The notes beneath the pieces were generated by a model, which worked only from the letters and a program-made list of their open reading frames with translations, made no database searches and was not told the DNA's origin. The translations under genes were made by a program, and so were the position numbers. Positions 37,113 to 44,972 of a DNA stretch of 49,001 nucleotides are shown one piece after another. Position 1 is the stretch's first letter. Each line of letters starts with the position of its first letter. The stretch comes from Cytobacillus gottheilii. GTDB taxonomy: Bacteria > Bacillota > Bacilli > Bacillales > Cytobacillaceae. The stretch covers positions 1,321,766 through 1,370,766 of the forward strand of contig NZ_LT800494.1 in assembly GCF_900166665.1 (NCBI RefSeq), written 5' to 3'.

Positions 37113-37193
37113 CTAATCTCACCGGCTAATTAACTCTAATTTTATGCAAAATTAGCTTTCCAGGCTCAATATAAAGCCATATTCCTTCACAAA

Positions 37194-37233
37194 ACCAAAA
37201 AAACCGGAGAATCACAAAGCTTTTCTCCGGTTT
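37194..37233 (-). terminator. Rho-independent terminator of adhE
   Basis: Read on the minus strand, AAACCGGAGAA pairs exactly with TTCTCCGGTTT across an 11-nt loop, followed by a T-run (37194-37200). It lies 14 bases beyond the adhE stop codon. Confidence 0.92.
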
Positions 37234-37247
37234 CACGTCTTATTTGA

Positions 37248-39842
37248 TTACCAAGCCTGGCGATAGATCTCGGCGAGTTCGGTTATCAGCGGAAGTTTTG
37301 GATTAGCGGTGGTGCACTGATCTTCAAAAGCGCGTTCTGCTAAGAAATCAACTCTGTTTTCAAACATCTCTTTGTTTACGCCGTTTCCTTGAAGGGTCAT
37401 TGGGATTTCCAGCTCTTTCGCCAAGTCGCAGACTGCCTGGATCAGCGAGTTGACGCCTTCCTCTGTTGTCCGGGCAGGCAATCCTAGTGTTCTCGCAATT
37501 TCCGCATAGCGTTCGTCCGCAATAAAGCGTTCATACTTAGGGAATGCGGTGAATTTTTTTGGTTTGACTGCATTATAGCGAATCACATGCGGCATTAGGA
37601 TTGCATTGGCACGGCCATGTGCAATATGAAATTCAGCGCCAAGCTTGTGGGCAAGGCTATGATTGATTCCTAAAAAGGCGTTCGCAAATGCCATTCCGGC
37701 GATGGTGGAGGCATTATGCATTTTTTCCCGTGCCACTTCATCGGCTCCATTTCGATATGCTTTAGGCAAATAGTCAAAGACAAGCTGAATGGCTTTTATG
37801 GCTAAGCCGTCCGTATAATCATTTGCCATGACGGAAACATAAGCCTCGATGGCATGTGTTAAAACGTCCATGCCTGTATCTGCCGTTATATGCTTCGGCA
37901 CGGTCATGACATATTGTGGATCAATGATGGCAACATCAGGCGTTAACTCATAGTCTGCCAAAGGGTATTTAATATTTGCTTCTTTATCGGTAATAACTGA
38001 GAAGGAAGTGACTTCAGAACCGGTGCCAGAGGTTGTGGGTATCGCGACAAATTGTGCTCTTTCACCGAGTTTTTTATATTTGACGATTCTTTTTCGAATA
38101 TCTAAAAACTTCTGCTTTAACCCAAAAAATTCAGTATCAGGATGCTCGTAAAATAGCCACATTCCTTTGGCTGCATCCATTGCTGAACCGCCGCCAAGCG
38201 CGATAATCACGTCTGGGTTAAACTGTGCCATCTGCTCAGCACCTTTTATGACCGTTTCAATGGAAGGATCTGGCTCTACATCAGAAAAAATCTCACAATG
38301 GACATAGTCTGGACGCTTGCGCAGATAATAAAGTACTTTATCGACATAACCGAGCTTTACCATGCCGGGATCTGTCACAATAAAGGCTTTCGAGATCTTT
38401 GGCATTTTTGCTAAATATTGAGTTGAATTCTTTTCAAAATAAACTTTTGGCGGGATTTTAAACCACTGCATGTTATTATTCCTTTGTGCCATTTTTTTAA
38501 TATTGATAAGATGTACGGCTCCTACATTCGTAGATACAGAGTTTCCGCCGTAAGTTCCGCAGCCAAGCGTTAATGAAGGCATATAAGCATTGTAGATATC
38601 TCCAATGCCACCTTGAGAGGATGGAGCATTTAAAATAATTCTGCCTGCCTTCATTCGTGTGCCAAATATCCGCTGCACATGCTCGCTGCTGGAATGAAGA
38701 ACGGCTGAATGCCCTAAACCGCCAAATTCCAGCATTTCTTCACATCGTGTTAATCCTTCTTCAAGGCTGTTTACTTTATAGCAGGCAAGTACTGGACTGA
38801 GTTTTTCCCGGGATAATGGGTATTCTGCGCCAACTCCTTTTAGCTCGGCTACCAGAATTTTTGTTCCTTCTGGCACATGGAAACCGGCTTTTTCAGCAAT
38901 AACAGCTGCAGGCATGCCTACGATATCTGCATTGATGGCACATGTATGTTCATTAATGACAAGTTTCTCAAGCTTCTTTTTCTCATCAGGATTAACAAAA
39001 TAACAGCCATTTTCGATCATTTCATTTTTGACTTCATTGTAGATTTCTTTATCAATGATGACCGCTTGCTCAGACGCACAAATCATCCCGTTGTCAAAGG
39101 TTTTGGAGAGAATTAAATCATTGATGGACCGTCTGACATTAGCTGTTTTTTCAATATAGCAAGGCACGTTTCCAGGTCCAACCCCTAGAGCGGGCTTTCC
39201 TGAGCTGTATGCAGATTTGACCATTCCGGATCCGCCTGTTGCAAGAATGAGTGAGATATCAGGGTGTGTCATTAATTGCTGTGTAGCAGCCAGAGATGGT
39301 GTTTCAATCCATTGAATACAATGCTCGGGAGCACCGGCCTGTATGGCCGCATCCCTCAGAATACGCGCCGCTTCACTGCTGCATTTTTGGGCGGAAGGAT
39401 GAAAAGCAAATATAATCGGATTTCTTGTTTTTATGGATATGAGAGCTTTAAACATGGTTGTTGAAGTTGGATTCGTAACAGGTGTCACTCCAGCAATAAC
39501 ACCGATTGGTTCAGCAATTTCATAAATGCCTTCATGATTGTTTTCATGGATGATGCCAACGGTTTTATCGTATTTAATATTGTGATAGATGTATTCTGTT
39601 GCAAACATATTTTTTATGATTTTATCTTCATAGACACCTCTGCCGGTTTCTTCCACAGCAAGCTTGGCAAGCGGCATATGCTGATCAAGTCCGGCAAGAG
39701 CCATTGCTTTGACAATGCTATCTATATTTTCCTGAGAAAAACTGCTGAATTGTTTTAATGCCTGCAGTCCATTGGCAGCAAGCTGGTTCACTTCTGTTAT
39801 AGCCGTAGCTTTTTCTGTTAGTTGTTTTTCATCAATAGCCAT
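37248..39842 (-). CDS. adhE: AdhE, bifunctional acetaldehyde-CoA/alcohol dehydrogenase
   Basis: AdhE reduces acetyl-CoA to acetaldehyde and then to ethanol, reoxidising NADH in fermentation; family members assemble into cytoplasmic filaments (spirosomes). The 864-aa protein has an N-terminal aldehyde dehydrogenase domain (about 1-440; GVIAGVTPVTNPTSTTMFK, the catalytic Cys in DNGMICASEQAVI) and a C-terminal iron-dependent alcohol dehydrogenase (about 455-860; LGGGSAMDAAKGMW, the iron site in TGMDVLTHAIEAYVS and NHSLAHKLGAEFHIAHGRAN). I start at ATG 39842 after GGAGGG; the frame extends five codons upstream through that site. A Rex-type operator lies 20 bases upstream. Its presence points to a facultative anaerobe. 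Confidence 0.96.
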   Translation of the reverse strand: MAIDEKQLTEKATAITEVNQLAANGLQALKQFSSFSQENIDSIVKAMALAGLDQHMPLAKLAVEETGRGVYEDKIIKNMFATEYIYHNIKYDKTVGIIHENNHEGIYEIAEPIGVIAGVTPVTNPTSTTMFKALISIKTRNPIIFAFHPSAQKCSSEAARILRDAAIQAGAPEHCIQWIETPSLAATQQLMTHPDISLILATGGSGMVKSAYSSGKPALGVGPGNVPCYIEKTANVRRSINDLILSKTFDNGMICASEQAVIIDKEIYNEVKNEMIENGCYFVNPDEKKKLEKLVINEHTCAINADIVGMPAAVIAEKAGFHVPEGTKILVAELKGVGAEYPLSREKLSPVLACYKVNSLEEGLTRCEEMLEFGGLGHSAVLHSSSEHVQRIFGTRMKAGRIILNAPSSQGGIGDIYNAYMPSLTLGCGTYGGNSVSTNVGAVHLINIKKMAQRNNNMQWFKIPPKVYFEKNSTQYLAKMPKISKAFIVTDPGMVKLGYVDKVLYYLRKRPDYVHCEIFSDVEPDPSIETVIKGAEQMAQFNPDVIIALGGGSAMDAAKGMWLFYEHPDTEFFGLKQKFLDIRKRIVKYKKLGERAQFVAIPTTSGTGSEVTSFSVITDKEANIKYPLADYELTPDVAIIDPQYVMTVPKHITADTGMDVLTHAIEAYVSVMANDYTDGLAIKAIQLVFDYLPKAYRNGADEVAREKMHNASTIAGMAFANAFLGINHSLAHKLGAEFHIAHGRANAILMPHVIRYNAVKPKKFTAFPKYERFIADERYAEIARTLGLPARTTEEGVNSLIQAVCDLAKELEIPMTLQGNGVNKEMFENRVDFLAERAFEDQCTTANPKLPLITELAEIYRQAW

Positions 39843-39862
39843 GATTAAACCCTCCAATTAAA

Positions 39863-39880
39863 TTGTGAAATATTTCACAT
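39863..39880 (-). promoter_or_regulatory. Rex operator upstream of adhE
   Basis: TTGTGAAATATTTCACAT matches the Rex consensus TTGTGAA-N4-TTCACAA at all but the last base. Rex is an NADH-sensing repressor that typically controls adhE and other fermentation genes. It lies between the likely promoter and the adhE ribosome binding site. Confidence 0.85.
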
Positions 39881-39899
39881 GATAGATTAAAAAAATAAA

Positions 39900-40127
39900 C
39901 TATGCACTTACAGGGTTACGGGGGACTTTATCAAAAGTAATGTCCGTAAAGATTTTTGAGCTTCTTTTGACAATGATGACATAATTGACAGTCCAGATAT
40001 AAGATGGGATATGATCATCTTCCGTAAACATCATACATTCAAATACATCACCTATTAATGCTTCAAAAGATGTTTGCGTATACTCCTCACGATCTGTAAC
40101 GAATGTTTTCCATTCATAGACCATCAT
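39900..40127 (-). CDS. Hypothetical small acidic protein
   Basis: A 75-aa protein that I do not recognise. It begins MMVYEWKTFVTDREEYTQTS and contains VFECMMFTEDDHIPSYIW and YVIIVKRSSKIFTDITF, a pattern of alternating hydrophobic strands without a signal peptide or clear membrane span. The case for a gene is AGGAG eight bases before ATG 40127; an earlier GTG at 40136 overlaps that site. It lies directly upstream of, and in the same direction as, adhE, with about 20 bases to the Rex operator, so a link to fermentation genes is possible but unproven. Confidence 0.6.
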   Translation of the reverse strand: MMVYEWKTFVTDREEYTQTSFEALIGDVFECMMFTEDDHIPSYIWTVNYVIIVKRSSKIFTDITFDKVPRNPVSA

Positions 40128-40267
40128 CTCAATCACTCCTTTTCTTTTTCTGAATTTAGAATAGCATATGCATGCATCGTAAAGTTTGTGAAATGTTGAA
40201 CAAATTATGAATTATGGAAAAATATTCTATTAACAATTTGGTAATATTGCTTACTGCTGTGTCGAGC

Positions 40268-40395
40268 AATTGATCGGATAAATGTAGAAAAAGATCGATA
40301 AATACTTAATATGGATCGAAAAACACTGGGAAATGATCGAATACGTACGGGAAATGATCGAAAAGACGGGGTAAATGATTGAAAGATACACAATT
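40268..40395. repeat. 21-bp intergenic tandem array (GATCGA core), 6 units
   Basis: GATCG occurs at 40272, 40293, 40314, 40335 and 40356, with GATTG at 40377; every step is exactly 21 bp. The 3' part of the later units also shares GGGAAAT or GGGTAAAT. The palindromic GATC is therefore phased on one face of the helix. It fills much of the 445-bp gap before tcdA; to its right (40396-40572) I see no ORF and only an AT-rich promoter-like stretch. Confidence 0.9.
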
Positions 40396-40572
40396 CTATT
40401 GAAGTCGTCTTCAATGACGCGAGGTCCAGGTTAAAAGCCGTTACCTCTAGAGATAGAGTGTAACTAATAAATTCCTATCGAACTACTTGTATTTATAAAG
40501 AAGTATGATATATTCATTATCGGGTAAATGATAATATATAAGTTGATTACAATCGTTTGGAGTTGAATAAAT

Positions 40573-41340
40573 ATGTTGCATCAGTTTTCAAGAAATGAGC
40601 TTGCGATCGGCAAGGAAGGTATAGACATTATGAAAAATAGTACGGTTGCCGTACTGGGAATTGGCGGAGTAGGAACGTTTGCTGCGGAAGCGCTTGCCCG
40701 TTCTGGAGTAGGCAGACTGATTCTTGTCGATAAAGATGACGTAGACATTACCAATGTGAATAGACAAATTATCGCTTTATTATCAACTGTCGGTCAGCCG
40801 AAAGCGGATTTAATGAAAGAAAGAATCAAAGACATTAACCCGGATTGCGAAGTCATCGCCCTGAAAATGTTTTATACAGAAGAAACCTATGAGCAATTTT
40901 TTGATTATGGTTTGGATTTTGTGGTCGATGCTTCTGATACGATTTCTTATAAAATCCACCTAATGAAAGAATGCTTAAGCCGCAATATTCCTGTGATTTC
41001 AAGCATGGGTGCTGCGAATAAGATGGATCCAACCCGTTTTCAGATTGCGGATATTTCAAAAACACATACAGATCCAATTGCAAAGGTGATTCGTACACGC
41101 CTAAGAAAAGAAGGCATTCGCAAAGGAATTCCGGTTGTGTTTTCAGATGAAAGCCCAATTGTGATTCGTGAGGATGTGCGCAAGGAAGTTGGCAAGGATG
41201 ATGCAGTGATTCGCAAAGCCAAAATGCCGCCATCTTCCAATGCCTTTGTTCCTTCTGTAGCCGGCCTGGTTATGGCGAGTTATGTAGTGAGGGAATTATT
41301 AAGCGATATTAAAATTACAAGAGTAAAAGATGAGAAGTAA
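40573..41340 (+). CDS. tcdA: TcdA (YrvM), tRNA threonylcarbamoyladenosine dehydratase
   Basis: TcdA uses ATP to cyclise t6A at position 37 of ANN-decoding tRNAs to ct6A. The 255-aa protein belongs to the E1/ThiF/MoeB superfamily: the ATP-binding loop is LGIGGVGTFAAEALARSG, followed by LVDKDDVDITNVNRQI and DASDTISYKIHL. The family tail GKDDAVIRKAKMPPSSNAFV and PSVAGLVMASYVV is present. The ATG lies about ten bases after GGAG. Its order after aspS and 6S RNA matches yrvM of B. subtilis. A terminator follows directly. Confidence 0.94.
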   Translation: MLHQFSRNELAIGKEGIDIMKNSTVAVLGIGGVGTFAAEALARSGVGRLILVDKDDVDITNVNRQIIALLSTVGQPKADLMKERIKDINPDCEVIALKMFYTEETYEQFFDYGLDFVVDASDTISYKIHLMKECLSRNIPVISSMGAANKMDPTRFQIADISKTHTDPIAKVIRTRLRKEGIRKGIPVVFSDESPIVIREDVRKEVGKDDAVIRKAKMPPSSNAFVPSVAGLVMASYVVRELLSDIKITRVKDEK

Positions 41341-41363
41341 AAGTCCAGCAATGGACTTTTTTT
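41339..41363 (+). terminator. Rho-independent terminator after tcdA
   Basis: AAAAGTCCA (41339-41347) pairs with TGGACTTTT (41352-41360) around GCAA, followed by a run of T residues. It overlaps the stop codon. Confidence 0.9.
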
Positions 41364-41402
41364 CGTTTGTGGAGATGCAAGATTCTAAGGTGTGAAGTAG
41401 CG

Positions 41403-41505
41403 TTTGGCGGATAAATAGCTGTTTTCGCGGATATTTCAAAAATAACGGCGGATATATATTTTTGGCGTGGGTTATTTTCACTGGAAGGCGGATATCCCAA
41501 TTGTT
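41403..41505. repeat. 20-21-bp intergenic tandem array (GCGGATA core), about 5 units
   Basis: GCGGATA begins at 41407, 41427, 41448 and 41488, with a degenerate unit (GGGTTATTTTCA) at 41469. Steps are 20, 21, 21 and 19 bp. Units continue with AT-rich sequence (TTTC or TATATT). It lies between the terminators of tcdA and the convergent rsfA-like gene. Confidence 0.75.
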
Positions 41506-41551
41506 AGCTTTAAAAAAACAGAATTCAGCTCCTAATCACACTTTATAAAGC

Positions 41552-41581
41552 AAAAATGATTGCGAACCAGCGTTTCGCAAT
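41552..41581 (-). terminator. Rho-independent terminator of the RsfA-like gene
   Basis: On the minus strand ATTGCGAA pairs exactly with TTCGCAAT across a 7-nt loop and is followed by CATTTTTG. It lies 17 bases beyond the stop codon. Confidence 0.75.
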
Positions 41582-41597
41582 TATTTTACCACTAATC

Positions 41598-42026
41598 TCA
41601 ATGCACAACCCGCTTAATCTCTCCATCAAACAAATTCGATGCCTCTTCAAAAAGCTTCGTCATTTCTTCATGCTGCTCCAGGCTAGCTTCATATTTGCTG
41701 CGCTTTTCCTCAAGCTGCGACTTCAGAAATTCGTTTTGTTGTGATAGCTCAGACTGTATTTTTTTCAACTCTTCGTTTTCCTTCAGCAATCCAGGGAATT
41801 CTTCCAAAAATGCAATTACATCTGATAAATGAATGTCTTTTTTATGTAGAGCCTGCCCTTTGTTTATGTGAAACCAGCGATTGGAGCAGGCTGCCACTGA
41901 GCGGTTCAGCTTGGCTGCGACCGTTTTAAATGCGGCAGATTTAGGATCGCCATTCCCGGTATAATCGAGCACGGTTTCTCTCAGCAATTCATCATCCTTA
42001 TGGGTCCATTTTTGGTTTGTACTCAT
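41598..42026 (-). CDS. RsfA-family (Myb-like) transcription factor
   Basis: A 142-aa protein. Residues about 6-58 (KWTHKDDELLRETVLDY, AAFKTVAAKLNRSVAAC, SNRWFHI) form a Myb/SANT-like DNA-binding domain as in RsfA and YlbO, prespore regulators of sigma-F and sigma-G genes. The C-terminal 70 residues are a Glu/Lys/Gln-rich coiled coil, probably for dimerisation. It is shorter than RsfA itself, so a paralogue is likely and I give no symbol. The ATG is preceded by a modest GGATGGTGA. A role in sporulation is inferred from the family and setting. Confidence 0.8.
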   Translation of the reverse strand: MSTNQKWTHKDDELLRETVLDYTGNGDPKSAAFKTVAAKLNRSVAACSNRWFHINKGQALHKKDIHLSDVIAFLEEFPGLLKENEELKKIQSELSQQNEFLKSQLEEKRSKYEASLEQHEEMTKLFEEASNLFDGEIKRVVH

Positions 42027-42100
42027 AGGGTATCACCATCCATTTTCATTAGGTCTATTCTTACCTTCACCTAGTACTGTTAAAAAAATACAAAAATTAA

Positions 42101-42144
42101 TTGACATTTAAAAATGTATTAGTGTATTATTTGACTAGTACACG
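42101..42144 (+). promoter_or_regulatory. Promoter with overlapping YtrA-type operator
   Basis: TTGACA (42101-42106), an 18-base spacer and TATTAT (42125-42130) form a good sigma-A promoter. Over its -10 lies an inverted repeat, AGTGTA (42121-42126) and TACACG (42139-42144), resembling operators of YtrA-family GntR repressors. The regulator gene at 42963 would be the natural ligand-responsive repressor of its own operon. Confidence 0.6.
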
Positions 42145-42171
42145 AATACAGTAAAGGGGGTATCATTATTT

Positions 42172-42957
42172 GTGACGGCCTTTAAAGGACTTTACATCAA
42201 AGAAGCAAAATTAATGAAAATTTGGTTTATATGGGGGATTTTGCTCAGCATTGCAATAGCTGCTGCAGGCTATAGCATCTCTCAATATGTAAATGACATG
42301 ATTGTTTTTGAAGTGCTTGTGTTCATGATCCTCAGTGCACATGCTTTTTACTTGCCGATTTATCTGCTTCTGTCATTGAATATGGAAGCAAAAACTCAGC
42401 TATGGCTTCATAATCCGAATAGCGGTTATCAGCTCTTTTTTTCAAAGTTTTTAACAGGGTTTGTGTTTATGATGGTTTCTATTTTTATTGCTTTCATCAT
42501 TGCGATATGGGCAACGAAGAGTGATATTGGCATTTATTTCTTGGCCAAGGATCATCTGCCTCTATTCATACTGACTGGTGTGTCATTAAGTATTATTGTC
42601 TATTCATTCTATTTAGGAATATGGACATTTTTTTATTGGACCTTATATCATTCGCTAAAATTATATGGATGGAACAGCGGATGGCGATGGGGCTTTTTAA
42701 TATGCTTATGGGTTGTCTCATTTAATATTGAAAACCTGATTCGCGAGCTCCCTATTTATCAATCCTTTTGGGAACTTGGCGCCATTGATATGACCAGCCT
42801 CAAAACGTTGAACTATGAACTTTCAAAGCAGTCTTTTTCAGCCGAGTTTACAGCAGATCCTTTTATCTCACTGACAGAAATTGCACTCTATTTAATCCTT
42901 ATAATGGCAGTGGTTATGTTTTCTATTTGGATGCTGGAGAAGAAGGTTGAGGTGTGA
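42172..42957 (+). CDS. ABC transporter-associated membrane protein
   Basis: A 261-aa integral membrane protein with six predicted spans (about residues 16-36, 45-70, 90-112, 125-155, 165-182 and 232-254). It shows no conserved motif that I recognise beyond ABC-2-like topology and a short C-terminal cytoplasmic EKKVEV. It starts with GTG, about 11 bases after AAGGGGG. As first gene of an operon with a GntR repressor and an ATPase, it is most likely the permease partner of the ATPase at 43328. The substrate is unknown; related Ytr systems respond to cell-wall-active antibiotics. Confidence 0.7.
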   Translation: MTAFKGLYIKEAKLMKIWFIWGILLSIAIAAAGYSISQYVNDMIVFEVLVFMILSAHAFYLPIYLLLSLNMEAKTQLWLHNPNSGYQLFFSKFLTGFVFMMVSIFIAFIIAIWATKSDIGIYFLAKDHLPLFILTGVSLSIIVYSFYLGIWTFFYWTLYHSLKLYGWNSGWRWGFLICLWVVSFNIENLIRELPIYQSFWELGAIDMTSLKTLNYELSKQSFSAEFTADPFISLTEIALYLILIMAVVMFSIWMLEKKVEV

Positions 42958-42962
42958 ATACG

Positions 42963-43331
42963 ATGGGCGATCAGTTTCAAGCTTCAAAGCCGATTTATAT
43001 GCAAATTGTCAGTAAGGTACAGCAGCAGATTATTCGCGGAGATCTCCAGGCTGGAAGCAAGCTGCCTTCGGTTCGGGAAATGGCGATTCAATCTGGTGTG
43101 AATCCAAATACAATCCAAAGGACTTATAGTGAATTGGAGAGGACGGGAATTGTGTTGACGAAACGCGGTCAGGGAACGTTTGTAACGGATGAACATGGTG
43201 TGATTGCTGCTTTAAAAAGAGAAATGCAGGATGAAGTCATTCATTCCTTTGTCGATAGTATGAAAGAGCTTGGTGTACCCCCTGAACAATTGATACAAAA
43301 GGTACAGGATTATTTGGAGGGGAGTTCATGA
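42963..43331 (+). CDS. GntR-family transcriptional repressor, YtrA subfamily
   Basis: A 122-aa regulator with an N-terminal winged helix (PIYMQIVSKVQQQIIRGDL, AGSKLPSVREMAIQSGVNPN, TIQRTYSELERTGIVLTKRG) and a short C-terminal helical dimerisation tail, which is the YtrA arrangement without a large ligand domain. I use ATG 42963, eight bases after GAGGTG; a GTG at 42954 is possible. It overlaps nothing but starts six bases after the upstream stop, and its stop overlaps the next ATG. It should repress its own operon through the inverted repeat at 42121. Confidence 0.88.
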   Translation: MGDQFQASKPIYMQIVSKVQQQIIRGDLQAGSKLPSVREMAIQSGVNPNTIQRTYSELERTGIVLTKRGQGTFVTDEHGVIAALKREMQDEVIHSFVDSMKELGVPPEQLIQKVQDYLEGSS

Positions 43332-44041
43332 TTGAGTTTGCAGATGTTCATAAGAAGTACGGGAGGAAAAAAGCGATCCATTCCATGTCTTTTGCGCTGG
43401 AAAGGGGAAAAATTTATGGATTGGTTGGTCCGAATGGAAGCGGGAAATCAACGACGTTAAAACTGATTGCTGGTCTCGCCTATCCCTCCGAAGGCAATGT
43501 CAAAGTAAATGGGAAAAAGCCTGATCGAAAAACAGCCGGGACAGTGGCTTACTTAACAGAATTGGATACACTTTATCCTACTTTTACACCTAAAGACTTA
43601 ATCACGTTTTACGATACGCAGTTTTCTGATTTTGATCAAACAAGAGCATATGAATTGCTGAGTTTTATGTCATTGGAAAAAGATACAAAAATAAAGCATC
43701 TGTCAAAAGGAAGCCGTGGCAGGTTAAAGCTGGTTTTGGCCTTAGCGAGGGATGCAGAATATTTGCTGCTTGATGAGCCTTTTTCTGGATTAGACCCAAT
43801 GGTTCGGGAGTCGATTGTGAAAGGGCTGCTGACGTATATCGATTTCGACAAACAAACCCTTCTGATTGCAACTCATGAAATTGCTGAAATTGAAGCCTTG
43901 CTGGATGAAGTGCTCGTTTTACAGAATGGTGAACTGATTGCACATGAAGAAGTCGAGGCTTTAAGAGAAGAGAAGGGCCTGTCTATTATTGAGTGGATGA
44001 AAGTAATTTTTCAGAGCAGTGCAGAGAGAGATGAAATATAA
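43328..44041 (+). CDS. ABC transporter ATP-binding protein
   Basis: A 237-aa ATPase with Walker A (VGPNGSGKST), Walker B (YLLLDEPF), the D-loop (SGLDP) and switch His (IATHEIAEIE). The signature motif is altered, LSKGSRGRLK in place of LSGGQ, as in many YtrB/EcsA-like exporters. The start overlaps the GntR stop codon. It probably pairs with the membrane protein at 42172. Its substrate is unknown. Confidence 0.88.
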   Translation: MIEFADVHKKYGRKKAIHSMSFALERGKIYGLVGPNGSGKSTTLKLIAGLAYPSEGNVKVNGKKPDRKTAGTVAYLTELDTLYPTFTPKDLITFYDTQFSDFDQTRAYELLSFMSLEKDTKIKHLSKGSRGRLKLVLALARDAEYLLLDEPFSGLDPMVRESIVKGLLTYIDFDKQTLLIATHEIAEIEALLDEVLVLQNGELIAHEEVEALREEKGLSIIEWMKVIFQSSAERDEI

Positions 44042-44054
44042 AAGAGGTGAAGAT

Positions 44055-44969
44055 ATGGAAAATTTTGTAGAGATTCAAAATGTATCAAAAGTAATTAAAG
44101 GAAGAAAAATTATTGATTCCTTAAGCTTTGAGGTGAAAAGCGGCGAGGTATTCGGCTTTTTAGGTCCAAATGGAGCGGGAAAAACAACGACGATTCGTAT
44201 GATTGCTGGGTTGATTGGCATCACCTCAGGTGATATTCAGATTCTGGGCAGCAGCGTAAAAACAAACTTTGAAGATGCCATTCAGCATGTGGGGGCCATT
44301 GTTGAAAACCCGGAAATGTATAAGTTTATGAGCGGATATCAAAACCTCGTGCATTTCGGACGGATGTCAAAAGGCGTAACAAAGGAAAAAATCATGGAAA
44401 CCGTTGAGTTTGTCGGCTTAAAAGACCGAATTCATGATAAAGTCAAAACCTATTCACTTGGAATGAGGCAGCGCCTTGGTTTAGCGCAATGTCTATTGCA
44501 TGACCCAAAAGTTTTAATATTGGATGAACCTACAAATGGCTTAGATCCTTCTGGTATTAGAGAGATCCGGGATCATATTCGGAAATTAGCAAGAGTAAAA
44601 GGCATGGCAGTAATTGTTTCAAGTCATTTGCTTTCAGAAATGGAAATGATGTGTGACCGCATTGGCATTATTCAGCAAGGAAAACTTGTGGATGTTCAGC
44701 TTGTGCATGATGTTGTGCAAACAGGCGAAAAACAGTATGAGCTCGAAGCAGAGCCGGCCAATGCGGCAGTTGAGCTATTAAAACAGCAATATACAGAAAG
44801 TTCAATTGCGCTGTCAGATAAAAATATTTCAATTGTTATTGGTAAAGAAGAGGTTCCGAGCATGATTTCAATGCTTGTTCAAAACGATGTAAAGATATAC
44901 GGGCTGAAAGAAGTTAATAAAACTTTGGAAGACCGATTCCTTGAAATTACTGCAAAGAAGGGGGAGTAA
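44055..44969 (+). CDS. ABC transporter ATP-binding protein, BcrA-like
   Basis: A 304-aa ATPase of the drug/lantibiotic-resistance type (DRA family). Walker A is LGPNGAGKTTT, the signature YSLGMRQRLGLAQ, Walker B VLILDEPTNGLDP and the switch His in VSSHLLSEME; the C-terminal 90 residues are the extra domain found in BcrA-like proteins. I use ATG 44055 after AGAGGTGA rather than 44019, which lies inside the previous gene. It is followed after three bases by its likely permease. Possible roles are bacitracin- or lantibiotic-type resistance; this is inferred from family only. Confidence 0.88.
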   Translation: MENFVEIQNVSKVIKGRKIIDSLSFEVKSGEVFGFLGPNGAGKTTTIRMIAGLIGITSGDIQILGSSVKTNFEDAIQHVGAIVENPEMYKFMSGYQNLVHFGRMSKGVTKEKIMETVEFVGLKDRIHDKVKTYSLGMRQRLGLAQCLLHDPKVLILDEPTNGLDPSGIREIRDHIRKLARVKGMAVIVSSHLLSEMEMMCDRIGIIQQGKLVDVQLVHDVVQTGEKQYELEAEPANAAVELLKQQYTESSIALSDKNISIVIGKEEVPSMISMLVQNDVKIYGLKEVNKTLEDRFLEITAKKGE

Positions 44970-44972
44970 AGA

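Noticed and set aside
36762..37122. Open frames on both strands over the GATAGGAA array (repeated PIKI- or LIG-type peptides)
   Set aside because: A 21-bp unit without stop codons stays open in several frames at once. No start signals are present and one 19-bp unit breaks the frame.
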